Assembly (NCBI GenBank): GCA_964453665.1
Contig: CAYVQT010000062.1
Location: 1-17,024, forward strand
Reading direction: 5' to 3'
Source of the DNA: DAOUTY01 sp964453665
GTDB lineage: Bacteria > Chloroflexota > Dehalococcoidia > SZUA-161
Length of the DNA stretch: 17,024 nucleotides
Both the position numbers and the translations under genes were made by a program. Every line of letters begins with the position of its first letter. The stretch's first letter is position 1. The notes under the pieces are model-generated. The model did not search any database. It saw only the letters and a list, made by a program, of their open reading frames with translations, and was not told where the DNA came from. Below, in pieces: positions 1 through 6,988 of this stretch.

Positions 1-73
1 GTCGATTCTTACGTCATTGGCCCATGCTCTTGACTTTTAACACAGTTGCTACTTAAGACGACCGGCACACGAG

Positions 74-102
74 TTTACTCATCAGCCCCATTGTGATAAA
101 AT
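74..102 (+). promoter_or_regulatory. Predicted sigma-70-type promoter of the fmdB-thiE-translin operon
   Basis: A -35-like TTTACT at 74-79 is followed by a 17-nt spacer and TAAAAT at 97-102, which matches five of six bases of the -10 consensus. A TGa extended -10 element sits at 94-96. Transcription would start near 109, about 40 nt before the first FmdB start codon. No TPP riboswitch signature is visible between here and the first gene, although thiE lies downstream. Confidence 0.45.
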
Positions 103-149
103 TCAATCTGTAATTGAAGTGAGAAGGAACTTTAGCGAGGTGTCCATAG

Positions 150-530
150 ATGCCAATCTACGAATATCGTTGCAATAACTGCCGCCGCAAGGCAGAGGTC
201 TTTATCCAAGGCTTCTCCCCACCTTCAAACCCGACCTGTGCCCACTGCGGCAGCAATGACCTCTCGAGGGTCTTTTCCAAATTCGCTGTCCGCAGGTCCA
301 AATCGGATAAAAGCGTGTACGATGACATCCTCTCAGACTCCAAGCTTACTAAAGGACTGATGCGCAACGACCCTCGCGCCCTCGCCGAGTGGAGCCGCAA
401 GATGAGCCGCGCCGCAGATGAAGACAGCACTCCGGAAACGGAGGAGCTTATGGACAGGCTTGAGGCAGGCGAAGACGTCTCAGAGGTTATTGAAGAGATG
501 AAACCGCCAGAGCTAAGAGGTGATGACTGA
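150..530 (+). CDS. FmdB-family zinc-ribbon protein (first copy)
   Basis: This 126-residue protein begins with the MPIYEYRC signature of the FmdB family, a small zinc ribbon first noted beside formamidase/amidase genes and of unproven, possibly regulatory, function. The zinc-binding cysteines are C8/C11 and C30/C33, two CxxC knuckles about 20 residues apart. Beyond residue 45 the protein is charged and low in complexity, ending in an acidic tail rich in Glu and Asp. It is the first gene of a four-gene run and its paralogue starts 15 nt downstream. The AGGTG at 138-142 is a modest ribosome-binding site. The family call is firm; the role is unknown. Confidence 0.85.
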   Translation: MPIYEYRCNNCRRKAEVFIQGFSPPSNPTCAHCGSNDLSRVFSKFAVRRSKSDKSVYDDILSDSKLTKGLMRNDPRALAEWSRKMSRAADEDSTPETEELMDRLEAGEDVSEVIEEMKPPELRGDD

Positions 531-545
531 CTGGAGTGAGCAATC

Positions 546-920
546 ATGCCTATATATGAGTTCCGCTGCAATAAATGCCAACAGATTACAAGTTTCTTCG
601 TCAGGACGGTTAATGACCCTCTGAACCCAACCTGTCCTGCCTGTGGCAGCGACAACGTGGAGCGTTGCATCTCCAGGTTCGCTGTCCACAAGACAACGAA
701 GGCAATCCACGAAGAATCAGGGGAACCCACCATGTTTCCAAAGAACCCCAACTACTATAAGGACCCGCGCAACATCGGGAGATCGACAGAAAAAAGGCTC
801 AAGGACTTGGGAATAGACATGGATAGCGAGGAATATAGGGATACCTTCGCCGGGGTTAAGGAGACGATCGCCGCTGCCAGAGAAGGCGAGATGCCCAAGA
901 CTCTCAAAGACCAACTCTAG
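546..920 (+). CDS. FmdB-family zinc-ribbon protein (second, tandem copy)
   Basis: This 124-residue paralogue of the preceding gene starts MPIYEFRC and keeps the same knuckles, C8/C11 and C30/C33, and a similar SRFAV segment after the ribbon. The C-terminal half differs completely from the first copy, with Lys/Asn/Tyr-rich sequence and then a predicted helix, so the two have diverged outside the zinc ribbon. The GGAGTGAG at 533-540 is a good ribosome-binding site 5 nt before the ATG. The 14-nt gap to thiE implies cotranscription. An ancient tandem duplication is the simplest origin. Function is unknown. Confidence 0.85.
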   Translation: MPIYEFRCNKCQQITSFFVRTVNDPLNPTCPACGSDNVERCISRFAVHKTTKAIHEESGEPTMFPKNPNYYKDPRNIGRSTEKRLKDLGIDMDSEEYRDTFAGVKETIAAAREGEMPKTLKDQL

Positions 921-934
921 AGAATTGCCCTAAC

Positions 935-1975
935 ATGCTGCGCATCCTGGACGCCAATCTCAACCGCATTGGTGAGGGATTGCGCCTCCTCGAGGACATA
1001 AGCCGTTTTACCCTGAATGACGCCGGCCTCAGCGAGCAGATTAAAACCATGCGTCACGAGCTGCTGCCCAGGGAGCGACAGCTTAATGAGCGGCTTCTTA
1101 CCGCCCGACAGGCCGGGGAAGATGTGGGCGCTTCACTAGAGGTAGCCGGCGAAGGAGAGCGGACGGATCTCACAAGTCTCGTCAGAGCCAACTCCCGTCG
1201 AGTCCAGCAATCGCTGCGTGTTATCGAGGAGATCACCAAAATCCCCGGACAGGACTTCGGACTCAATTGGGAGACAGTTAAAAGTGCCCGGTTCACCGTA
1301 TACGAGCTGGAGCAGAGTATACTCTTGAAGCTGAGCCGCCATGACAAGACTGAAAGGATTTCAGGGCTATATCTGGTCCTGGATACCGGGGCGCTGGGGG
1401 AACGAAATGAGAGCGAGGTCGTACGCCAGGCAATTCAAGGGGGAGCCAGCGTAATCCAGCTCCGGGACAAAATGCGACCAAAGGCAGAACTTGTACCCTT
1501 AGCTCAAGAGCTGAAAATGGTCTGCGCGGAGTCAGGCGTTCTGTTTATAGTGAACGATTACCTGGACATTGCCCTGGCCTCAGATGCCGACGGTCTTCAC
1601 ATAGGTCAGGAGGACTTACCGCTTCAAATTGCCCGCGGTTTGTTGCCCGCCGATAAGATTATCGGTATCTCCACCGCTACCGTGGAAGAGGCGCTTAGAG
1701 CTCAGGAGCAAGGCGCCGACTATATCGCCGTGGGCTCGATCTATAACTCGCCATCGAAATCGCAGACAAGGCCCGCCGGTCTTGATACACTTCGCCAGGT
1801 AAAAAACGAGGCGTCTGTCCCCGTGGTTGCCATCGGCGGGATAAACGATGATAATGTCACTGAGGTTAAGGAAGCCGGGGCCGATGCTGTGGCTGTAATC
1901 AGCGCCGCACTTGGAGTCGATAATGTCAGTGAAGCCTGCCAGCGGCTCACTGCAAGAATAGGGGGTAACGAATAA
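935..1975 (+). CDS. thiE: Thiamin-phosphate synthase with N-terminal ThiD2 domain
   Basis: The 346-residue protein is a two-domain fusion. Residues 1 to about 125 (start MLRILDANLNRIGEGLRLLE) match the ThiD2-type domain, described as a monofunctional HMP-phosphate kinase and fused to ThiE in cyanobacteria and other phyla. Residues from about 145 to the end form the ThiE TIM barrel, which joins HMP-pyrophosphate and thiazole phosphate into thiamin phosphate. Visible ThiE motifs are QLRDK, VNDYLDIA, DGLHIGQED, the phosphate-loop region GSIYNSPSKSQ, and VVAIGGIN. The protein could therefore perform two consecutive cytosolic steps. No strong ribosome-binding site precedes the ATG, so translational coupling to the fmdB gene ending 14 nt upstream is likely. 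The next gene starts directly after its stop codon. Confidence 0.92.
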   Translation: MLRILDANLNRIGEGLRLLEDISRFTLNDAGLSEQIKTMRHELLPRERQLNERLLTARQAGEDVGASLEVAGEGERTDLTSLVRANSRRVQQSLRVIEEITKIPGQDFGLNWETVKSARFTVYELEQSILLKLSRHDKTERISGLYLVLDTGALGERNESEVVRQAIQGGASVIQLRDKMRPKAELVPLAQELKMVCAESGVLFIVNDYLDIALASDADGLHIGQEDLPLQIARGLLPADKIIGISTATVEEALRAQEQGADYIAVGSIYNSPSKSQTRPAGLDTLRQVKNEASVPVVAIGGINDDNVTEVKEAGADAVAVISAALGVDNVSEACQRLTARIGGNE

Positions 1976-2623
1976 ATGGCCAGGACTACTTCAAAACTTG
2001 ACTCAATCGGGGAAAAGGTATGCTCATACTTCTCAGTCGAGGACAGCGCCCGGGAAAAGGGGCTGCGTCTTTCGCGTGATTCAATTCGTTTCAGCGCCAA
2101 TGCCATCCGCGCCGTTCATCGCGGGGAATTCGATCAAGCCAGAGACCTCATCAAGTCATCACAGGCCAATGTAGAGGAGATGAGCCGCACTCTGGCCGAT
2201 CACGGTGAGTTATCGCACGGCGGCTTCGTCCATAACGCCCAGAAGGAATATGCCGAGGCCTGTATCACCCTGGCGCTGGTTTCAGGAGATGACCTTCCCG
2301 ATCCCGATAATCTCGCCATCAGCTATGCCGCCTACCTCAACGGCCTCGGAGAGGCAGCAGGCGAACTCAGGAGACACCTGCTGGATACCTTGAGGGATGG
2401 CTACATCGACCGTTGTGAAGAAATACTCGGGGCTATGGACGATATCTACAGCCTACTGGTAACAATCGATTTCCACGACGCGCTGACCGCAGGTCTTAGA
2501 CGGACCACAGACATGGTGCGCGGAGTCCTGGGAAGAACACGAGGTGACTTCACCGTCGCCCTGAGACAAAGCCAACTGGAGCAGAAGCTGGAAGCCTTCG
2601 GGGATAAGCTGGACAGGGACTAG
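1976..2623 (+). CDS. Translin-family protein (TRAX/translin-like, bacterial)
   Basis: This 215-residue, wholly helical protein resembles the translin family (the COG2178 type found mainly in archaea, related to eukaryotic translin/TRAX, the C3PO RNase). Characteristic stretches are the paired-Glu helix KEYAEA (E91, E94), LNGLGEAAGELRRHLLD (E126, E130) and the C-terminal LRRTTDMVRGVLGRTRGDFT with D179, followed by a QSQLEQKLE helix. From family knowledge, acidic residues in these helices bind metal in nuclease-active TRAX-type members; the exact correspondence here is inference. Length is normal for the family. Its ATG directly follows the thiE stop codon with no gap, so it is cotranscribed and probably translationally coupled. 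A helical RNA-binding protein lacking nuclease activity is the alternative. Confidence 0.72.
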   Translation: MARTTSKLDSIGEKVCSYFSVEDSAREKGLRLSRDSIRFSANAIRAVHRGEFDQARDLIKSSQANVEEMSRTLADHGELSHGGFVHNAQKEYAEACITLALVSGDDLPDPDNLAISYAAYLNGLGEAAGELRRHLLDTLRDGYIDRCEEILGAMDDIYSLLVTIDFHDALTAGLRRTTDMVRGVLGRTRGDFTVALRQSQLEQKLEAFGDKLDRD

Positions 2624-2670
2624 TCCAAATAAACACGTTTAAATCATTCTCCATCTTTCGACCCTGCCAT

Positions 2671-2771
2671 TAATCCCCCTCCCTCTAACCCCCCCGCCAG
2701 GCTTCTTCCTGAGGCTCTCTACAAGCCTGAGCCTCAGAGCCGATGGCAGCCCGAAGGGGGAGGGAGGATTA
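2671..2771. repeat. Stem-loop repeat with imperfect terminal inverted repeats and an inner hairpin
   Basis: Arms TAATCCCCCTCCCTC (2671-2685) and GGGGGAGGGAGGATTA (2756-2771) pair with one bulged A at 2765 and one G-T pair. Inside lies a perfect 9-bp hairpin, CTGAGGCTC (2709-2717) against GAGCCTCAG (2729-2737), with an 11-nt loop. The whole could fold as a roughly 100-nt structure just after the translin gene. There is no T-tract, so it is not a classical terminator. It looks like a dispersed non-coding repeat. Confidence 0.55.
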
Positions 2772-2777
2772 TATATA

Positions 2778-3048
2778 CCTCTCCCTCGACGGTAGATATT
2801 CGAGTAACGATTATTTCCCTCTCCCTTGACGGCTTCGGCCGTGAGCTCAGCCGAACGGGAGAGGGCAGGATGAGGGTGTCATACCTCCCTCCCATCCCCC
2901 AAAACCCTCCGCCGTGACAGCAGTCATTACGCTACCTGCTACTCACGGACTCCTGCTTTCGCATGAGTGACACCAGTATATCATTCCCGCGGTAGTACTG
3001 ATTATGCCCTCTCCCTTGACGGGAGAGGGCAGGGTGAGGGTGTCATAC
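2778..3048. repeat. Cluster of CCCTCTCCC-TTGAC hairpin repeats (two copies plus a half copy)
   Basis: Copy A (2817-2884) has arms CCCTCTCCC (2817-2825) and GGGAGAGGG (2857-2865) around an inner palindromic insert containing CGGCT (2830-2834) and AGCCG (2849-2853). Copy B (3006-3048) has a 10-bp perfect stem, GCCCTCTCCC (3006-3015) against GGGAGAGGGC (3021-3030), closed by a TTGAC loop. Both continue into nearly the same tail, CAGGRTGAGGGTGTCATAC. A degenerate half copy lies at 2778-2792. Copy B ends only 7 nt before the -35 box of the zur promoter. The 430-nt spacer holds no convincing gene. Confidence 0.75.
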
Positions 3049-3055
3049 ATCTCTC

Positions 3056-3084
3056 TTGACAACAAACAGTAAAAATGCTAAAAG
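3056..3084 (+). promoter_or_regulatory. Promoter of the zur-znuACB operon
   Basis: A perfect -35 TTGACA at 3056-3061, a 17-nt spacer and TAAAAG at 3079-3084 with a TGc extended -10 (3076-3078) form a strong promoter. The expected start site is near 3091, inside the Fur/Zur operator. The TTG within this -35 box could also be read as an upstream start of the regulator, but that would place both promoter and operator inside the gene, so I treat it as promoter. Confidence 0.6.
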
Positions 3085-3090
3085 TGTAAT

Positions 3091-3105
3091 TGAAAACGAT
3101 TTTCA
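3091..3105. promoter_or_regulatory. Fur/Zur-type operator
   Basis: TGAAAACGATTTTCA is an inverted repeat with 6-bp perfect arms around CGA, in the 7-1-7 layout typical of Fur-family boxes. Outer AGTGTA (3083-3088) and TACACT (3110-3115) lengthen the dyad. It covers the predicted transcription start and lies 13 nt before the regulator's ATG, so repressor binding would block initiation. That zinc is the effector is inferred from the znu genes downstream. Confidence 0.65.
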
Positions 3106-3118
3106 TTTATACACTGCA

Positions 3119-3586
3119 ATGGAACTTACAGAGAAAAGGATAACAGCTATCCTGAAGCAGCACGGATACAAGCTCACCGCGCAGCGACGCTCCGTGCTAA
3201 ATGCAATCGCTGCCAGTCATGACCACCTAACCCCCGCAGCCATTTACGATAGGGTTCGCCGGGAACATCCCGGCATCGGACTGGTTACTGTCTATCGTAC
3301 ACTTGACATACTCGCCGACCTCGGTCTTACCTGCGAGGTACATTCTGGAGGCAATTGTCGAAGCTATCTGATGAGAAGACCTCAAGAACACCACCATCAC
3401 CTCATCTGCTCCGAGTGCGGCACAGTGGCCGACTTTACCGATTGTGACCTAAGTGAGCTGGCGCACAGATTGTCACAGGAGACCGGTTTCGAAATAGAGG
3501 AGCATCTCCTTGAGTTCTCCGGTCGTTGCCAGAATTGTCAAACCAAGGCCTCATCGGGGAAGGTATTGCTTAATGAGCGCGAATAG
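3119..3586 (+). CDS. zur: Fur-family zinc uptake regulator (Zur)
   Basis: This 155-residue Fur-family repressor has an N-terminal winged helix (GYKLTAQRRSVLNAI, recognition segment VTVYRTLDIL) and a C-terminal dimerisation domain. The metal-rich EHHHHLIC segment is at about 90-97, and the structural zinc site is C97/C100 with C137/C140. It leads znuA, znuC and znuB, which makes it the likely Zur controlling its own operon through the operator at 3091-3105. The ATG at 3119 is preferred because it gives the normal family N-terminus and leaves promoter and operator upstream. No clear ribosome-binding site is seen; the leader is short. The 3' end overlaps znuA by 14 nt. Fur-type iron or manganese specificity cannot be excluded from sequence alone. 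Confidence 0.82.
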   Translation: MELTEKRITAILKQHGYKLTAQRRSVLNAIAASHDHLTPAAIYDRVRREHPGIGLVTVYRTLDILADLGLTCEVHSGGNCRSYLMRRPQEHHHHLICSECGTVADFTDCDLSELAHRLSQETGFEIEEHLLEFSGRCQNCQTKASSGKVLLNERE

Positions 3587-4487
3587 ACTTACCATAAGGG
3601 CTTTAACTGCCCTCATATTGCTGCCCATCATATTTCTAGCGGCATTTGTTGTGGCCTGTGTGCAGGAAGAAGCAGCAAGCGACAAGATAGGGATCATCGT
3701 CACCATACCGCCGCAGGCCGAATTCGCAGGTAAGGTCGGTGGCGAAAACGTGGACGTAACCATAATGGTGCCCCCCGGTGCAAGTCCACATACTTACGAG
3801 CCGACCCCGAGCCAGATAGCGGATGTAGCCAGGGCTGAGATGTATGCCGAGGTTGGATCGGGTATAGACTTCGAGCTTGTCTGGATGGACAGGCTCACGG
3901 CACAGAATGATGATATGCTGATCATCGATTGTTCCCAGGGTATCCAGCTAATTGAGATGGCGGCTACACACGAGGACGAAGGCGAAGACCATTCGCATGA
4001 TACCCCGGACCCGCATATTTGGATGTCTCCTCCGAATGCCATGATAATGGTGCAGAACATCTATGAAGGTCTGGCACAGCTTGACCCATCCAACAGGGCT
4101 TACTACGAAGCGAACAGGGACGATTATCTACAGAGCCTGTCTCAACTTGATCAGGACATAAGAGATGGCCTTTCCGGGATAACAAACCGTACATTTATGG
4201 TCTATCATCCCGCTTTCGGGTATTTTGCCGAAGCATATAACCTGACTATGCTGCCCATTGAAGAGGAGGGGAAAGAGCCAACAGCGGCAGGACTGGCCAA
4301 CTTGATTGACCAGGCAAAAGAGCATAACATACAGGTAATATTTGCTTCGCCTCAGTTTAATCCGCAGAGCGCCGAGGTTATCGCGGATGAGATAGGGGGA
4401 AGCGTTGTACTTATCGACGCGCTTGCCAGTGACTATATTACGAACTTGCGCACACTCCTGCACGAACTGATCGAAGCGATGGAGTAG
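3573..4487 (+). CDS. znuA: Zinc ABC transporter substrate-binding lipoprotein ZnuA
   Basis: This 304-residue cluster A-I solute-binding lipoprotein captures extracellular Zn2+ for the ZnuBC permease. A hydrophobic signal peptide (residues about 10-28) ends in the lipobox VVAC with C29 as the lipidated residue. Likely metal ligands are H73 (SPHTYEP), H148 (PHIW), H212 (YHPAFGYF) and D282 (LIDAL). A short His/Asp/Glu-rich loop, HEDEGEDHSHD (133-143), is typical of zinc-specific rather than manganese-specific members. The ATG at 3573 gives a proper signal peptide and is preceded by GGGGAAGG (3556-3563). An ATG at 3510 in the same frame would add a polar N-terminus before the signal peptide and is less likely. 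It overlaps zur by 14 nt. Confidence 0.9.
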   Translation: MSANRLTIRALTALILLPIIFLAAFVVACVQEEAASDKIGIIVTIPPQAEFAGKVGGENVDVTIMVPPGASPHTYEPTPSQIADVARAEMYAEVGSGIDFELVWMDRLTAQNDDMLIIDCSQGIQLIEMAATHEDEGEDHSHDTPDPHIWMSPPNAMIMVQNIYEGLAQLDPSNRAYYEANRDDYLQSLSQLDQDIRDGLSGITNRTFMVYHPAFGYFAEAYNLTMLPIEEEGKEPTAAGLANLIDQAKEHNIQVIFASPQFNPQSAEVIADEIGGSVVLIDALASDYITNLRTLLHELIEAME

Positions 4488-4489
4488 CC

Positions 4490-5248
4490 ATGCCACTTAA
4501 CGAAGTAGTAACGATGGATGACATATGGGTTTACTTCAACAGTACGCCCATACTGGAGGGTATCAACCTGTCCATAGAGCAGAATGATTTCCTTGGCATT
4601 ATCGGGCCAAACGGCGGCGGTAAGACTACGCTTCTCAAGGTCATCCTGGGGTTGATCACGCCCAGCCACGGCAGGATTTCGGTACTGGGGAAACCGCCAC
4701 AGAGAAGCCGCAGCAGCATAGGTTACGTCCCCCAACACAGCCTGTTCGACCGGGACTTCCCTATAACCGTCTGGGATGTGGCACTGATGGGACGCTATGG
4801 CCAGACAGGGATTTTCCGAAGGTATAACAATGACGACAGAACAACAGTCCAACAGGCCCTGCGGACAGTGGGCATGCTGGATCATAAGGGACAACAGATG
4901 GGGAAGCTGTCCGGAGGAGAGCAGCAGAGGGTACTGATTGCGCGTGCTCTCGTATCCGAGCCCAGGCTTTTGCTCCTCGACGAGCCTACAGCCAGCGTCG
5001 ATTCCACGATGCAGACTGAATTCTATGAGATCCTTGATAGACTAAAGCAGCAGATGGCAATAGTGCTCGTGTCGCATGATATCAGCGCAGTCTCCGTTTA
5101 TGTTGACAAGATAGCCTGCCTCAACCGGCAGCTCTTTCACCACGGTTCCCCGGAAATCGAAGCTGAAGTGCTGGAAGCCACTTACAAATGTCCGGTGCAG
5201 TTGATAGCCCACGGCACCATCCCGCACAGGGTATTGAAGGAGCATTGA
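4490..5248 (+). CDS. znuC: Zinc ABC transporter ATP-binding protein ZnuC
   Basis: This 252-residue cytoplasmic ATPase powers zinc import. It shows Walker A GPNGGGKT (39-46), Q-loop Q82 in YVPQH, signature LSGGEQQR (140-147), Walker B LLLLDEP (160-166), D-loop SVD and H-loop H196 (LVSHD). RDFPITVWDVALMGRYG after the Q-loop is characteristic of metal-chelate (ZnuC/MntB-type) ATPases. It starts 2 nt after the znuA stop codon, with GGAG at 4482-4485 inside the znuA end as ribosome-binding site, implying coupled translation. All catalytic motifs are intact. Confidence 0.93.
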   Translation: MPLNEVVTMDDIWVYFNSTPILEGINLSIEQNDFLGIIGPNGGGKTTLLKVILGLITPSHGRISVLGKPPQRSRSSIGYVPQHSLFDRDFPITVWDVALMGRYGQTGIFRRYNNDDRTTVQQALRTVGMLDHKGQQMGKLSGGEQQRVLIARALVSEPRLLLLDEPTASVDSTMQTEFYEILDRLKQQMAIVLVSHDISAVSVYVDKIACLNRQLFHHGSPEIEAEVLEATYKCPVQLIAHGTIPHRVLKEH

Positions 5249-5252
5249 ATTC

Positions 5253-6098
5253 ATGATCGAGGCTCTTCAATATGAATTCATGAGAAACGCTCTTTACGCC
5301 GGACTGCTTGCGTCTGTAGTCTGCGGCATTATCGGCGTTTACATAGTGGTCAACAGGATCGTATTCATCAGCGGCGGAATTGCCCACGCCTCATTCGGCG
5401 GCATAGGGCTGGGGTATCTCGCGGGATTCAGCCCCGTCCTGGGAGCGATGATATTCACCCTTGCCTCCGCTCTGGGAATGGGGCTAATTACCAGAAAAAC
5501 CAGGTTGCCCGAAGACACTGCTATCGGAATACTCTGGGCAATGGGTATGGCGCTTGGTATAATCTTCATCGGCCTGTCGCCGGGCTATGCCCCCGACCTT
5601 TTCAGCTACCTCTTCGGCAACATTCTGACAGTGCCCTTTTCCGACCTGATCCTCATGATTATCCTGGATTTTGTCATAGTCGCAATAGTCGTCGCCCTCT
5701 ATAAGGAGTTCCTGGCCCTTTCGTTTGACGAAGAGTTCGGCACAGTTATTGGAATACCGGTCGAGCGATTATATTTTCTCCTGCTGTGCATGATCGCCCT
5801 GACAGTGGTTGTGCTGATAAGAGTCGTCGGCATCATCCTTGTGATAGCCCTGCTTACCATACCAGCGACTATGGCAAGACAGTTAACTCACGATCTGCGC
5901 AAGATGATGCTGCTAGCTATCCTTTTCGGTGCGGTCTTTACTTTCGGAGGCCTGTGGCTGTCGTACGAATTCGACCTGGCTTCCGGGGCTACAATCATAC
6001 TCTTCAGTGGAACGGTACTACTTCTAACCCTGGGGCTTTCCCGACTGCGCAACAGAAAACACAAGGTATGGGAAGCCGCTTCATCGGAGATTGAATAA
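5253..6098 (+). CDS. znuB: Zinc ABC transporter permease ZnuB
   Basis: This 281-residue integral membrane protein of the ABC-3 family has about eight hydrophobic segments and forms the zinc channel with ZnuC. The family motifs ISGGIAHASFGGIGLGY (about 39-55) and VVGIILVIALLTIPA are visible; the latter is the usual coupling-helix region. AAGGAGC at 5237-5243 is an excellent ribosome-binding site 9 nt before the ATG, itself 4 nt after the znuC stop. It is the last gene of the zur-znuACB operon and converges on lgt with only a 26-nt gap. Confidence 0.93.
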   Translation: MIEALQYEFMRNALYAGLLASVVCGIIGVYIVVNRIVFISGGIAHASFGGIGLGYLAGFSPVLGAMIFTLASALGMGLITRKTRLPEDTAIGILWAMGMALGIIFIGLSPGYAPDLFSYLFGNILTVPFSDLILMIILDFVIVAIVVALYKEFLALSFDEEFGTVIGIPVERLYFLLLCMIALTVVVLIRVVGIILVIALLTIPATMARQLTHDLRKMMLLAILFGAVFTFGGLWLSYEFDLASGATIILFSGTVLLLTLGLSRLRNRKHKVWEAASSEIE

Positions 6099-6124
6099 GA
6101 AGAGGGGCATAACTCAGGAGCAGT

Positions 6125-6964
6125 CTATTCGGAGTCATCAACCGCTGATATCAAGGCATCACTGGCATCTTCTTCCACCTGTTTCCTGCCCCAGTGGACC
6201 TTCTTGACCACCAGCCATACGGTTGCGGCAACGAACATGATAACAGCTATCAGCTGACCTTCCTGTATAGGGCCGGCGAATGTCTCCGTATCCCCGCGCC
6301 AGAACCGCACAGTGAAGGTCAGGCTGGAGTACAGGACCAGATACATTGCGAGCAGAGAACCGCTCGGCCTGAGGCGGCCCCTGAACACCCAGAATAGAAG
6401 CGCGAAAATGACAAGGTCCCCCAGCAGTTCATACAGCTGCGTAGGATGGATCAAAGTACCCAGCGGGGCACAGCCGCTGGCATGGCTGCCCGGATAAGAG
6501 TAGAAAACGGCCCAGGGCAGGGATGTCTGTTCTCCACAGCAACAGCCGTTTATTGTGCATCCCACCCTGCCGATGGCCTGTGCCAGGATAATACCGGGTG
6601 CCGCGAGGTCAGCCAGCGGCGCAAACGATATTTTTCTTATCCTGCAGTATATCCATGTCCCCAACAACCCTCCCAGTATCGCCCCAAAGATCGTCAACCC
6701 TTCGAACCCAAATATCTCCCGCGGGTTGTCGATATAGTAATCATATTTATCAATAACGTGGATAAGCCTTGAGACGATTAAACCCAGCGGTATTCCCCAG
6801 AGGGCAGCAGCCATAACGTTTTCAGTTTTTACCCCACCCTTCCTGGTAGTGAAATACCATACCCATACCACCAGAAACGCCACCGCTAAAGCAACCATTA
6901 TTCCATACCAACGTAAGGTTACGGGGCCCAGGCTTAACGCTTCCGGGTTAATCCCTATTTCGAT
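6125..6964 (-). CDS. lgt: Prolipoprotein diacylglyceryl transferase, apparently with a non-canonical start
   Basis: Lgt transfers diacylglycerol from phosphatidylglycerol to the lipobox cysteine of prelipoproteins in the membrane. The protein has multiple TM helices, the signature AQAIGRVGCTINGCCCG with its conserved Arg, and HPTQLYE. The first ATG is at 6898, but the frame upstream encodes INPEALSLGPVTLRWYGI, the conserved Lgt N-terminus, so that ATG is internal. No ATG, GTG or TTG exists in frame before a stop at 7028-7030. AGGAG (6977-6973 on the minus strand) lies 8 nt before an ATC codon at 6964-6962, giving a 279-residue protein of normal length; ATA (6958) or ATT (6952) are alternatives. 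A lost start codon or sequencing error is possible. The family call is firm, the 5' end tentative. Confidence 0.82.
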   Translation of the reverse strand: MEIGINPEALSLGPVTLRWYGIMVALAVAFLVVWVWYFTTRKGGVKTENVMAAALWGIPLGLIVSRLIHVIDKYDYYIDNPREIFGFEGLTIFGAILGGLLGTWIYCRIRKISFAPLADLAAPGIILAQAIGRVGCTINGCCCGEQTSLPWAVFYSYPGSHASGCAPLGTLIHPTQLYELLGDLVIFALLFWVFRGRLRPSGSLLAMYLVLYSSLTFTVRFWRGDTETFAGPIQEGQLIAVIMFVAATVWLVVKKVHWGRKQVEEDASDALISAVDDSE

Positions 6965-6988
6965 TTTGCCTTCTCCTGATCCAAAAGT

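Noticed and set aside
2624..3055. CRISPR array in the repeat-rich spacer
   Set aside because: The units are unevenly spaced palindromes of differing length with no regular spacers, and no cas gene is present.
3056..3118. TTG start at 3056 adding 21 residues to the Zur protein
   Set aside because: It coincides with a perfect -35 box, would put promoter and operator inside the gene, and adds residues not typical of the Fur family.
3510..3572. Upstream ATG giving a longer ZnuA
   Set aside because: It lies deep inside zur and would place about 21 polar residues before the lipoprotein signal peptide.
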